DNA of 64,000 nucleotides, taken from positions 744,001 to 808,000 of the forward strand of contig JANUWI010000002.1 of the NCBI GenBank assembly GCA_025504975.1, given 5' to 3'. Source of the DNA: Plenodomus lindquistii (Eukaryota > Ascomycota > Dothideomycetes > Pleosporales > Leptosphaeriaceae). Every line of letters begins with the position of its first letter. The first letter of the stretch is position 1. The notes beneath the pieces are model-generated. The model was not told the origin of the DNA and searched no databases. It worked only from the letters and a program-made list of their open reading frames with translations. Below, one piece after another: positions 1 to 10,100 of this stretch. A program made the position numbers and the translations under genes.

Positions 1-168
1 GGTAACACGCTCAGCGATCTTCGCACACAGGGCTTTGCTGAAGGAGATCTGGCATTCTTCAAACACGCCATGAAGAAGCTGTTGATGTCAGTCGACTCGA
101 ACAAGGCTATGATATCCTTGCGTGTTACTTACAATAGAATCCAGCTCGGCTGTCCACTTGATAGGCAT
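1..168 (-). CDS. 5' end of a fungal Myb/SANT-like small nuclear protein (partial)
   Basis: Not recognisable as one open frame, but two exons read well: 168-133 (12 codons beginning MPIKWTAELD) and 78-1 (26 codons beginning LLHGVFEE, open to the window edge). They are separated by a 54-bp intron with a GTAAGT donor and an AACAG acceptor, and the phase is kept (phase 0). The opening pattern, a Trp near residue 5 followed by an acidic pair, a Leu-Leu and a short helix, matches the many small fungal proteins that begin M-P-x-K-W and carry a degenerate Myb/SANT-like helical domain. The DNA-binding role is inference from that resemblance. The 3' part of the gene lies outside the window. The opposite strand is also open over part of this stretch but has no start and no family signature. 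Confidence 0.6.
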
Positions 169-963
169 TTTGACCTTATTTGGAGTTGTGGGCTACCTTC
201 ATTAGCGGGGTGCGATCACAGATGAACCAAAACACACTCACTTGTTGGAGATGTTGGTGATGAAGCAATAGGCAACGACAGACGAAGTTGTGGGCGGCAA
301 TAGGAGAGGCGAGTTCGTTCGAAAACCGTATTGGAAAAACTATGGTGGTTGGAAGTGAGCAGAAAGTGGAAGAAGGAGGCTTGTATGAGGGTGGTTTTAT
401 GCTCTGAAATGCTGGTGAGAGGAGTGGGGACAATGAACGGGGAGGATGAGCGGAGGCTCTGAACAAGTGGTGAAGGTGAGTCTCCCACCACCCTACAACG
501 AATTTGGCCTGCGCTCGCCCTCACCTGTCTAAGCAAACAAATGGGAATCGATTTGTTTGAGCATCGCAGGTGATGCAAGCAAGCTGAACGTATGATGCCG
601 GTGACTGGGAACGAACATGCACGCATTCGAAGGCCGAAGTCCTATTACAGGTCCACCATAAGTGATACGCAGGCGTTATCCTCCCAATGCTGTGGCATTG
701 AAATTCTGGTGAGAGCACGCACACATAACGTACTGAGCTATGAGTTCATGGAATGATTATGTTATATCTCTCATGCATCTGTGACAAACACAATAAAGAA
801 GCACGTGCGTTCAAGTCAGCAGTATATTCATTCTTATCAAGCTGAAGCTATCTCGTACTGTCGAAATCCATTACCAAGTGTCAACAGACATCCTCATAGC
901 TTTGTAACTCCTCCGCCTTTGCGCACACCGTACACGGAGTTATGCGATCTCGCAATGAGTATC
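169..963. other. Intergenic stretch, nothing recognised
   Basis: Upstream of the Myb-like gene and downstream of the gene ending at 964. Only short overlapping frames occur, with serine- and proline-rich translations. I see no repeat, tRNA or convincing exon. It probably contains the promoter of the leftward gene whose ATG is at 168. Confidence 0.5.
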
Positions 964-1605
964 CTACATCTCCTGCGCATCTGCGACAGCCTCGCGCGCA
1001 GCTGTAATGAGTCCTATCTCCATCCTGGTGATATCTACAGGTTCGGGATGCGGGTTATTGGCATTGGTCAAAGCCTCGCGGATGACGCCACCCAACGACA
1101 TGTCCTCAGTGATGACTGGCACATCCGGCGCCTCGACTACCGGCGGTAATCCACGCTTGGCCCGACCCCACGCCTTCCACAGCTCCAGTATGCCCTCCTT
1201 GTTGACTCTGTCCTTGACGGTGAGGCGCAGCTCCTTCGGAATGGGATGCAGCCTATCCATGAAAGCTTGGCTATCGAGTTCTCCTTCGTTCATGTGAGGT
1301 AGGCGCTCTTGAATCTCGGCTTCGCGAATAAACCACTTAGACCAGAGCAGTTCATAGTAGAAGACACCCTCGAGACGCCAAGGTCGACGCGATTTGGTGA
1401 GACGTAGGGTGCCTTGAGGATGTTCTTGATTTTCGTCGTCTAGATTGTCGTGCACAAGCTTGCAGAGATCGAGGATACAAACAGTGACGGTGGGATTATG
1501 AGACTTCTGGAGCCAAAGCTTACGAAGGCGATTGTTGATATTCTCAAAGGCGCACTGTGGGTGAAGACCACAAGGAGGCAGATCGGCGCTGAAGAGGCTC
1601 GGCAC
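964..1605 (-). CDS. Hypothetical protein, 3' exon of a gene with unresolved 5' end
   Basis: An open frame of about 213 codons ends at 964. Its translation has a balanced, globular-looking composition: Trp-rich stretches such as RRPWRLEGVFYYELLWSKW, a Cys-rich segment near its start, and an acidic C-terminal third. I do not recognise the family. The frame stays open upstream of 1605 to a TGA at 1627-1629, and beyond that the same frame runs on through an acidic stretch to about 1896. In a second frame, 1540-1720 also looks coding. The gene is therefore either multi-exon with an acceptor near 1600-1640 or carries a frameshift. The start at 1605 is only the first usable start-like codon, so the true N-terminus is unknown. 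Confidence 0.45.
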   Translation of the reverse strand: MPSLFSADLPPCGLHPQCAFENINNRLRKLWLQKSHNPTVTVCILDLCKLVHDNLDDENQEHPQGTLRLTKSRRPWRLEGVFYYELLWSKWFIREAEIQERLPHMNEGELDSQAFMDRLHPIPKELRLTVKDRVNKEGILELWKAWGRAKRGLPPVVEAPDVPVITEDMSLGGVIREALTNANNPHPEPVDITRMEIGLITAAREAVADAQEM

Positions 1606-2322
1606 TGCGATGGTCAGCGTAGAAGGTCACGTTTTGAGCGGGGCGAGCATACTGCTCGAGAGTAATTCGGCCTTTGTGACTGCGTCCACGCTGCCGGCGC
1701 TCAGCCTGCTGTTGCTGTTAGAGCTGTCGGGGCTGTCATCATTGGATGAGATGTCAGACCAGTCGTCGTCTTCAGCCGCTTCTTCAACGTTGTCAGTATG
1801 TCGATTGCGCGAAATTTGATGGAAGGCTCTCCCACCCTGAGGTGGCGTTACAGTGGAGCTGCCGCTCATGAACGACTGGAGCCACCCTCTGCTCATAGCC
1901 TAGCAATAGTATGTAGAGTGCAGGGATGCCGTAGAAGAGTGCTAGAAGAGTGATAGCACGTGGAGCGGAACGGGGATGCTGTGAAGCGGCGGTAGGGAGG
2001 AAGGTGGAGCTAGCCAAGGCAGCTTTCTGCAAGATGAACGAGGCGGACTCGTGAGCGGGCGTTTGCTGGCCTAAACACGTGTTACGAGCGTGTGACGTAA
2101 CCTTGGAAGGATCAAATATGGCAGGAACGAGCAATGTTGGGCAGTGTGCAACCAATTGTGGGATGGGGCAGTCATGAATACGCGACGGCGCGTAATAACC
2201 TTGAATGAAATGTACGGGGCACAATGAGATGTGTTTTGCCTTGGGCCACTTTTCGGTCAGATCTCAGATCTCTCTTTGCGTTTCCTGTAAGACCTCGTTT
2301 CCACGACCATTGATGCTCTACA

Positions 2323-3098
2323 CTACAACGCCTTGCCCATGAACTTCCTCTTCGTGTAGCTGAGCCACCACTTGCTGGGTGTGTTTGTCTCATCTGCGTA
2401 TACCCTGTTTAGCAACCTTGTCGCTAGCTCTTGTCTCATTTGCATGATGTACTGCCGAAGCACTTCCGCCTGGTTCCTGTCCGACGGGGGCTCAAAAGCC
2501 TGGTTCAGTGGAAATCCAGCGTCGCCGGGAATCGCAAAGTTTGTGTCGAGCGCGAGGTTCATGACAGCCTATCGACAAGATGAGTGTGCATCCAAGGACA
2601 AATATTTCATCGAAATTAAATTGTTGGCCTACCTTCTCAGCGTCCCTCCGTCCCATACCTGGCTTGATCTTGCCCAATACCTCACTCACGTACAAAATGC
2701 CATAAATCAGCACTCTGTCGGCTGGACCCTTGACCTCGAAGTTGCGGAAGAATGTGTTTGCGCGAAAGAGAGCAAGGATCTCATCTAAAGGGTCGTAGGA
2801 TTCGTGTGAGGCATCAATGGTGAGCTCTGTGACATCGGCGGACAGGGCAGGTAATTGGACGGCGGGGCCTCGTGTTCGTGTGCGAAGAGGAAGGAGCGCA
2901 AAGTTTCCTAATCAAGGGCTACCGTTAGATGTTGCTGCGAGGGTCTCAGAGACAATGTCGTTACCGATCAGCTGCTGGTTAGGCTCATCCAGGAAGACGG
3001 AGTGGTAGGCCTAGTGGGACATGTCAGCTTCGTGGGCTATCTCGTGGTGCTTTCAAGCTAATTGAACGGTGAATGCAAAACGCAAAACTTACAGGCAT
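2323..3098 (-). CDS. ARC18: Arp2/3 complex subunit 3 (p21-Arc)
   Basis: One of seven subunits of the Arp2/3 complex, which nucleates branched actin filaments at cortical patches during endocytosis. Exons are 3098-3093, 3010-2965, 2907-2633 and 2568-2323; joined they give about 190 residues, close to the usual 175-190. The start reads MPAYHSVFLDEP, then LIGNFALLPLRT, then RVLIYGILYVSEVLGKI in the middle, then NFAIPGDAGFPLN and a C-terminus PSKWWLSYTKRKFMGKAL, all signature stretches of ARPC3. Splicing is supported because the 57-bp intron 2908-2964 removes an in-frame stop and restores the LIGNFALLP motif exactly. The first coding exon is only six bases (ATGCCT). The gene is divergent from RFC3, with 294 bp between the two start codons. 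The family call is secure; the exact intron ends are inferred from frame and homology. Confidence 0.93.
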
Positions 3099-3392
3099 CT
3101 TGAATGTATGCGGGTGCACTCTTGCGTGGTGTTGTTGGTGGCTTCAATGAGCTCGGCGGAGGTGACGGCGCAGCTCCGCTGGACAAGTGAGGTGTGCCCA
3201 TAGGGCTGAATAGCGGGGGGTTACCTAAGCCTAAGCCGCAGCTTTCCCAATCAACGCGTCCCTGCGCGCGGCGCGTCTACCGCAGCTTCCTTCGTAAACC
3301 CAACATCTCTGCAAAACTTCACCACCACGACACGACGCTGACAGAGAAAGAAACAATTCACCTAAAAAGCATACACAGCACCAAACGTCACA
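3099..3392. promoter_or_regulatory. Shared divergent promoter, ARPC3 / RFC3
   Basis: 294 bp between two opposed start codons. This must hold both 5' UTRs and both core promoters. No TATA-like element is obvious; a C/A-rich leader (ACACGACG, AAGCATACACAGCACC) precedes the RFC3 ATG. Confidence 0.5.
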
Positions 3393-4670
3393 ATGTCTGA
3401 CTACGAGGATGAGATGGACGTGGATGCGCCAGCAGTAGACAATTCCATCTCTTTTGGTGGTGATCAGAAGAAAGGCAAGAGGACGGCAGCCAATCTCCCC
3501 ATAGAAGCAGAAGACTCGTTACCATGGTATAGACTTTCTCACACCATTTCCTGGCCTTTGCTGACGACAGAAAGGGTAGAAAAGTACCGACCCAACTCAC
3601 TGGACGACGTCGAGGGTCATCAGGACATAATAGCCACAATCAATAAGTTTGTCGATTCAAACGTACGTCCGAACCGCTCTCCTATAGATTCGCCTTCTGA
3701 CTCGGCATAGCGACTACCCCATCTCCTTCTGTATGGGCCACCAGGGACAGGAAAAACCTCGACCGTCCTCGCTCTCGCAAGACGCATCTATGGAACCAAG
3801 AACATGCGACAGATGGTGTTGGAGCTGAACGCATCGGACGACAGGGGGATCGATGTAGTACGAGAGCAGATCAAGACGTTCAGTAGCACAAAGCAGATTT
3901 TCTCTGCAGCACCAAAGGCTGGTGACACGGCGCTTGCAACCTTCAAGCTCATCATTCTGGACGAGGCGGATGCCATGACTGCGACGGCCCAGATGGCACT
4001 GCGAAGGATCATGGAGAAGTACACGGCGAATACTCGATTCTGCATCATCGCCAACTACACGCATAAACTGTCCCCAGCGCTTCTTTCTCGATGCACGAGG
4101 TTTCGATTCTCGCCACTCAAGGAGCACGACATCCGGAACCTGGTGGACAAGGTGGTTGAGGAAGAGAAAGTCAACATCACCCAGGACGCAACAGATTCTT
4201 TAGTTACTCTCAGCAAAGGAGATATGCGAAGGGCGCTCAACGTTTTGCAGGCATGTCATGCCTCAAGTACACCGCTTACAGCCCCTGGGAAGCCGACACC
4301 AGACCCTAGCACTATCGTCCGAGACCAAATCACACAAACGACCATATATGACTGCATCGCCGCGCCACATCCCTCAGACATCAAATACATCATAGAAACG
4401 CTGCTGTCCAAGAACGACATGACGGAGTGTCTGCGGACTGTCAACAATCTCAAGATACTCAAGGGCTTGGCACTGGCCGATATTCTGACCGCGATCAGCG
4501 AAGAGCTGGTGACAAATGACGTTCCGCCTCAAGTGATGGTGACGTGGATGTCTGGGTTGGCCGACATTGAGTACAGATTGAGCGGCGGTGGAAGTGAAGC
4601 CATACAAACAGGTGCAGCGATCGGCATCGTGAGGACAGGTGTGGAACTGTTAGGAAATGGCAAGAAGTAA
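3393..4670 (+). CDS. RFC3: Replication factor C subunit 3 (clamp loader AAA+ ATPase)
   Basis: Small subunit of the RFC clamp loader, which uses ATP to load PCNA at primer-template junctions in the nucleus. Exons 3393-3526, 3575-3662 and 3711-4670 give 393 residues. Visible motifs in order: LPWVEKYRP (about 43-51), created only by splicing; Walker A GPPGTGKT (83-90), also created at the second junction; LELNASDDRGID (about 111-122); Walker B ILDEAD (156-161); and the SRC arginine-finger motif (200-202). The C-terminal collar domain ends with a family-typical ADIEYRLS segment. Compared with yeast Rfc3, a short alanine-rich insertion (SAAPKAGDTALAT) precedes Walker B. The N-terminal 40 residues are acidic and poorly conserved. 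Identification as RFC3 (human RFC5 type), not RFC2 or RFC4, rests on the NASDDRGIDVVR and GGGSEAIQTGA regions. Confidence 0.95.
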
Positions 4671-5139
4671 CACGGAAGTGCCTGTAGACATGATCCATCG
4701 AAGCTGCGGGTTCTGTTGATGGATACAGCTGCTGATGCGACGAGCGCACTAAGATGATACCAATATCTAGCGACGAAACACAATTCTAAACGACATTTGA
4801 ACGAATTGGAAATCGACACCTCTCTATTTCATTTATTATCTTGTGCATTCTGGAGGTGTTTAGCAACCACGAGATTTTGTGATATCATAGGCTGAGATCA
4901 ATACATGGGGTCAATCGCGCTAGTGACCCCGACGCGTTTCACGCGCGCCATGGGTGCTCTATACACCCTACAAACGGAATACACTCATAGAATCCCCAGC
5001 ACTCATGGATTCGTTGATCTCTCCCTCTTCCACCCCACGGCGCCGCATCTCACGACTACCCCACTCCTCACCCTCATCCATCAACAACCACCTAATCCTT
5101 GACTGGGTAAACAACATACCACGACGCCGTGCCTTCAAC
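4671..5139. other. Spacer between RFC3 and the next gene
   Basis: 469 bp. It contains the RFC3 3' UTR and the upstream region of the gene starting at 5140. Short C/A-rich frames at 4905-5180 have no family resemblance and overlap the next start. No repeat or RNA gene seen. Confidence 0.5.
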
Positions 5140-6700
5140 ATGGCACCCATTGTAAGGTTTGACAACCGCTTGTGTGATTATTAAATTGACCTTCACAGCC
5201 GACTAACGCGACCCGAAAGCGCGCTCGTGACGAGCTTGAGATTCACACGCCAACAGATGCCTCCATTGCTCCATCGCTTCGGTCCTCTAAGCGCTCTGCA
5301 GGATACTTTGAGTCTGATGATATGGTAGGCCCGTAATTCGTATTCTGATTCATTGTCATTTACATGTACAGGATACCACCGATGATTGTTTCAGGATATT
5401 GGAACAGTCTGGTCGCGTGCAGTTGGCACAGGAAGAACCAGTCACCAGCCAGTCAGTGGCCCGCCAGCTGTATCACCTTTCACTGCCTCGAGGGCAAACA
5501 GCTCAGAGGCAGCCATCCAAGAAGCGCCAGGCGGATGCGCAGCCAGGAGAGACGCCAGCAGCAGCAGAACCGATCACTCCGAGCCCCAGAAAGAAGTGGC
5601 GCGGAGTAGACAAGCGCTCCGCAAAGAAACTGACAGATCTCGAGCGGCTTTCGAAACAGCGACTAGCAGGTTCGTCGCCCGCAATCAAGACCCCGGTAGT
5701 GAAGCAGCAAGCACTTAAAGAAGAGGAGTCCTGCACAACTAGTATCTTGCAAGAGTATAAAGAGGTTTCAAGACAGCAGCGTCAAGAGTCTTGCACCGCA
5801 CTGGACATCCGCCGATCTGTTGCATCATCCATGGACAATCATCGCAAGGCTCTACACAGTCCTGAAAAACCCAAGCGTAAGCGAAATGATGAACTGCAAC
5901 CAGAGCAAGTTGAGCGTGAGCTCAGTCGTCGTCGTACATATACTGAGGTCAAGAACGGGTCTGCCAGTGGTGAGCGCCAAGTTCAACCTGCCATCAAGCG
6001 AGAGGGATATGGATTCAGTTACACCGATCCCAGCTTCCAATCATTCGATTCTACGGCGGACGAAGACGAAGACGCAGAGATTGTTACTCCCCGGGCTCAG
6101 GTCGCTGGTAGTCAACAGCGCCCTGGTGGGCAGCATCGGAGCGCGTTCGAAGTCTCTCTTCAGAAGTCTCCACCTCAATCACAGCGGACTGTCAACAACC
6201 CAGAGACTGGCCAACAGGTGAACTGGAGCTTCAGCAGCACGGCCAGCACTATCGCAGACGACGATGACGATATGGTGGTGATGCGCGACGTCGGCTCCTT
6301 CCATATCGCCAAGCCCCAGAGGGCTCTGCCATGCACTGTCGCTACGCGGGAGGATACCATCCGTCTCAAGGCTCGGGCAAAAGTGCTGCTCGACAAAAAC
6401 GCGAAATCCTCCGACATTCAGGCTGGGCTGCTGTGGCGTCTAGAACGCATGGTTCGGGCGGCGCGGGAGCAAAACGCGAATTTCGGTGGAGACGTGCCGA
6501 CTCTTCTCTCCCAGGCAATGAAGATTCAGAGGTTTCTTCTCAGGACTCAGCAAGAGAGGATCGAAACCGGAGAGTTGCGTTCCATTGTGGAGCATGAGTC
6601 TGAATGGGTTAAGTGGGTGGTGGAGGCCTGTCGAACACAAGTCATGCACATGAAGACTGGCGACTGTACATGTCCGCCATCATGGGAGGACGACCAGTAG
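5140..6700 (+). CDS. Hypothetical, largely disordered basic/acidic protein
   Basis: Exons 5140-5151 (MAPI), 5199-5324 and 5372-6700 join in phase 0 to give about 488 residues. Both introns have GT-AG ends (GTAAGG...CACAG and GTAGGC...TACAG). The N-terminus continues PTNATRKRARDELEIHTP. The body is rich in Ser, Gln, Arg and Lys with several basic clusters resembling nuclear localisation signals (KPKRKRNDE near the middle) and an acidic run (DEDEDAEI). The last about 120 residues (ATREDTIRLKARAKVLLD onward) look helical and better conserved in style, ending with a CTCPPSWEDD tail. I do not recognise a family. A nuclear role is a guess from composition only. The protein begins at the MAPI ATG because the frame of the long exon has no earlier ATG in good context. 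Confidence 0.7.
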
Positions 6701-7036
6701 GTAGAATCCCGCTTCAGAGGTACCTGGATAGTGGTGGTCAAGTGAGTGGAGGACCAGCATTCTCATCCGACAAGACTAGGTTCAGGATAAATTGAATCCT
6801 TACGGGGTTTTCTACCCTCCCCGCCCGGTAACACGGACAATATAGGCTATGATGGGGCGTTGGTCGGACCGGCACGGTATTCTGTGCTCCGCTTCCGAAC
6901 AATTCTTGTCTAAATGAACGACATAAGTTTGCTGACAAAAGGAAATCTGCTTTATAGCTCATCAACCACGTATTCCACTGCCTTCTGTTGCCCAACTTAC
7001 TTCCACCGATGTCAAATCATCTAGGCGTCAAGCTAT
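6701..7036. other. Convergent 3' spacer
   Basis: 336 bp between the 3' ends of the 5140-6700 gene and the leftward gene ending at 7037. No feature recognised. Confidence 0.5.
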
Positions 7037-7344
7037 CTAAGCCTTGTCCTTGGCATCGTCCTCAGCCTCGTCCTTGTGTATCGTCAGTAACAACTCTCCA
7101 CAGCCATTTTCTCTTTCTACAAAGTACTTACAACTATGGTTGTTTGGGTAACCGCTTCTTCCGTTACCAGCACAGCGCCATTCTCTTCCAGCCACGCCTT
7201 CGCATCACCTGGTGCGAAGCCCTGGAAAGTCGCGTACAAGGCGTCAAACGTGGACCTGTCTTTGACCTCTGCTAGGCTAATCTGCAAGTACTGCCCATTG
7301 CCAAGGGCGGCACCAAAGATGTCAATGTTCTGAGTGAGGTGCAC
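7037..7344 (-). CDS. Small hypothetical protein, 5' end unresolved
   Basis: The main exon (about 7344-7132) encodes roughly 71 residues including HLTQNIDIFGAALGNGQYLQ, and LEENGAVLVTEEAVTQTT. A GTAAGT donor at 7131 and an acceptor at 7073 add a short exon, 7072-7037, encoding an acidic/lysine tail (DEAEDDAKDKA) and the stop; the phase is kept. No ATG begins the main frame. A probable acceptor (ACTGCAG) lies just upstream, so at least one 5' exon is missing from this model, somewhere in 7350-7620. The protein would be about 100 residues, soluble and acidic at its C-terminus. I do not recognise the family. Confidence 0.45.
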
Positions 7345-8145
7345 TTCTCTGCAGTATTACGGCGCATCTTCTTGCTGAATCCTACAGCAATGTTGCGCGG
7401 AGAGTTTGAAATGGAGACAAAGAATTTGTAGGAAATCGGGCTTAAGAGAGAGGGGAAGGCGATGGGGTAAGTTACAAGTGGTGGACAAGACACAGCCCAG
7501 GAGCGATTGTGCCAAGTCGGCGAGCACACGAAGATTGCTCCTCTACTGACCAGACTACACGCCAATAACAACACATTCCCCTCAAATCAGTGACAAGTCG
7601 GTGAGACCTTTCGCATGTACTTCCCCCGTCCTATCACCAACCCTGAATAAGCCCTAATCCCAGGCATCCTCCCAGCTCCCACGCATTGACCTCAGCCACG
7701 CAAATCGTCGACTGAGTAGCAGCAGGCGCATACGTGACTTGGTCAATATGTCTATGCGCTCGCTCGTCACAAGTAGCGGACGAATCAGCAGAGTGCGTGG
7801 ACGAATGAGAATCGGCTGCGGGTGGATGTTGTGGGGTGCTTCTGCTGTGCCACATGGCTGCATCAAGTAATTTGTGATGACTTCTTGCTAATGCAGGACA
7901 GGGTGGAACGAGGCCCATGTGTCGGACTCAGCCACCAACGTGGGTGCGAGATTTGGAGGTGACTCGCTTTTAAGGGGAGGGTTGGGACCTGGTGTTTGGT
8001 CGCCCGGTCTAGTCAAGATCTAAAGGCAGTCTTACTGCTGTCGAAGGAAAGGGGTGGATATTGTCATACGCCCAGCTTGCGCTCGTACATTGCACTTTCA
8101 TACTTCGCCTACGCAGGATTGCTATCGCTTCTACTGGACGCTAAT
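7345..8145. other. Region between two divergent genes, contains an unresolved 5' exon
   Basis: About 800 bp. It should hold the first exon of the leftward small gene and the promoter, and possibly a signal-peptide exon, of the rightward membrane-protein gene. No repeats or RNA genes seen. Confidence 0.4.
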
Positions 8146-9188
8146 ATGGCCGATAATGGGGCAGTCAACCTCGGCGGCATCAATGAGGCTGGCATCGAGT
8201 CGCTGGTGCTAGCAACCAGTCCTGGTGGTAGTGTTTACGATTCATTACCTGCCCTCACAACTGTCTATACATACGCACCCGAGTGCAGATCACGTTGGGT
8301 AATGAGACCGGAGACTACATCTTTGACTTCATACGAGTACGTGGGGTCGATAGGGACACTCTGGAGTCTGATTGGTATTGGGAATTATGTGGCCTCTTGC
8401 CAGCCAGGTAGCGCAACACCGCGTTACAGTCCTGGGGTATGTCCCAGTGGACTAGTGATGGTTACTATAAGTGAGTACAGGCTCACCTCGACACTTCAGC
8501 TGGACGACTTCACAATGTGGCAAGCGGCATGTTGCTATCGGTGAGACGATCTCCTTCCTGGCATACGATTTCAGATCATCCAGTCCATCTTCACACTACT
8601 GACTATAGTGCCAGCGGAATGACTCATGTCTCAGGTGGTTTATGCACTGGCTATAATACTGAAGATGTCACCGCATACTTCCCAGACGTTATATATTCTA
8701 CCGACCGTTCGGGCACCTACACATACACCTCTTTCGACTATGACGGAACAAAAAGCTCGACTATTGTTACGGTGGCAGATCTGACTGCGGAGCCAGTATA
8801 TGTGTATTGGCAATCCAAGGACCTCTCTTCTTTCGAGCCACACTATGCGTCGGCAATCGCTTCGCGGATCAAGATACCATTCACGGTTACCGACACACCA
8901 AGTATTCCAACCAATACCGCATCACCGGCTTCGACTTCGAGCGTTCCCGGACCCACCGCAGCTTCAGCTGATTCATCAGAACTTTCGTCTCCAAGTGGCC
9001 TATCCACTGGCGCAAAAGCAGGGATCGCCGTCGGTGCAATTGCTGGCTTCGCAATTTTCGCGGTCATCGCATTTCTTCTCTTTGCGCGGTATCGCCGCAG
9101 AAAACCAAAACTCGACCAGACGCCTGAGCTCGATCGCACAAAGGCTGATGCGCCAGAGCTGGTGCAACTACGAAGTCCTGGGCCATAG
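8146..9188 (+). CDS. Single-pass membrane protein, Ser/Thr-rich ectodomain
   Basis: Exons 8146-8540 and 8609-9188 join as CG|T to give about 324 residues. The sequence has a Thr/Ser/Tyr-rich N-terminal region with several Cys, then a Ser/Thr/Pro-rich stalk (about 225-265), then GAKAGIAVGAIAGF and a hydrophobic helix (about 270-292), a stop-transfer RYRRRKPK and a short charged tail. This layout, ectodomain + S/T stalk + GxKAGIAVG + helix + basic stop, is common in fungal plasma-membrane or wall-sensor-like proteins of unknown function. The start is uncertain: the frame is open upstream with a hydrophobic stretch (ALSYFAYAGLLSLLLDAN) just before the chosen ATG, which could be a signal peptide contributed from an upstream exon or start. 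Function unknown. Confidence 0.65.
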
Positions 9189-10100
9189 CGGGACTTGCCG
9201 ACACAGATGGAGGAACGATATGAGACAAATGTCTGTAGCGATTGTATCTTGAGGGCGGAAACTTTCATATCCGGGGCAGATCGAGCACTACGATAGGTCA
9301 GAGAGGAGGCTATAATGGATTCAGGGCTCTCTTTAAGGAATTGAGATGATGCGAGAAGACGAGAGGAAAGAATAGGGGTTGCGAAGAGAAACTCATGACA
9401 TGACATGACGGGAGCTGCTCCGAGGTCCCCAGCTCTCACCACAGTCTGTAAAAGGAGATTCGCATCTATCCTTTGCCAAATCAGGGATCAATATGGACGT
9501 GTCGACAAACACCAAGCAAGCTGCGCGCTTCCAATCTCGTCAACGTCTGCTCGGTTCGTTTGCTTGAATGGGAATTGGGCGCGGCTGAAGTCATGGCCGC
9601 GTGGTACCTAGGTACACAGGCATATAGATACTTCGCTAAGTTTCATCTTGTAATGCAAGTGTTAAGCACAACGAATGGCAATTGGCGGACTACTCTGCCG
9701 TTCCCTTCAGATCCCAGCTACAGCCACTAACGACGATGCATGTAGATCATTCGTCATGCGCCTGCCGTGTTATGATTCGTTTCCCGCCTTCCAGAACACT
9801 GCCATTTCTGCTATTGATATACTGCATTCAGCTTTTTTCAAGATGGATGGTTTCAAAGATCTTTCCGTGCTTGAGGCCGTAAGCCTTGCAGTTCCCAAAA
9901 CAGTGATCGTTGACGTCATCACAACGGCCGTCTAATCCGCATTAAGCACACTACCACCACGAGCTTGAGCTCAACAACATAGCTTCAATGTCGCGATAGG
10001 CAGCCGTCAGGAACTTTACTTCCGCTTCTCCAGACAACCAGGGATTCTTCACACATTTCTTCCGACTTTGGATTTTGCAATTGGTTATAGATTGCCCAAC
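9189..10100. other. Intergenic stretch
   Basis: About 900 bp between two rightward genes. Short open frames here show no family resemblance. I see no repeats or RNA genes. The last 200 bp is the likely promoter of the methyltransferase gene. Confidence 0.5.

Noticed and set aside
1..222. + strand open frame from the window edge (GNTLSDLRTQGF...)
   Set aside because: The minus strand has a start codon, a consensus intron and a family-like N-terminus over the same bases, which explains the openness better.
4905..5184. Short + frames before the 5140 gene
   Set aside because: They overlap the first exon and intron of the 5140-6700 gene in other frames and have C/A-rich leader-like composition.
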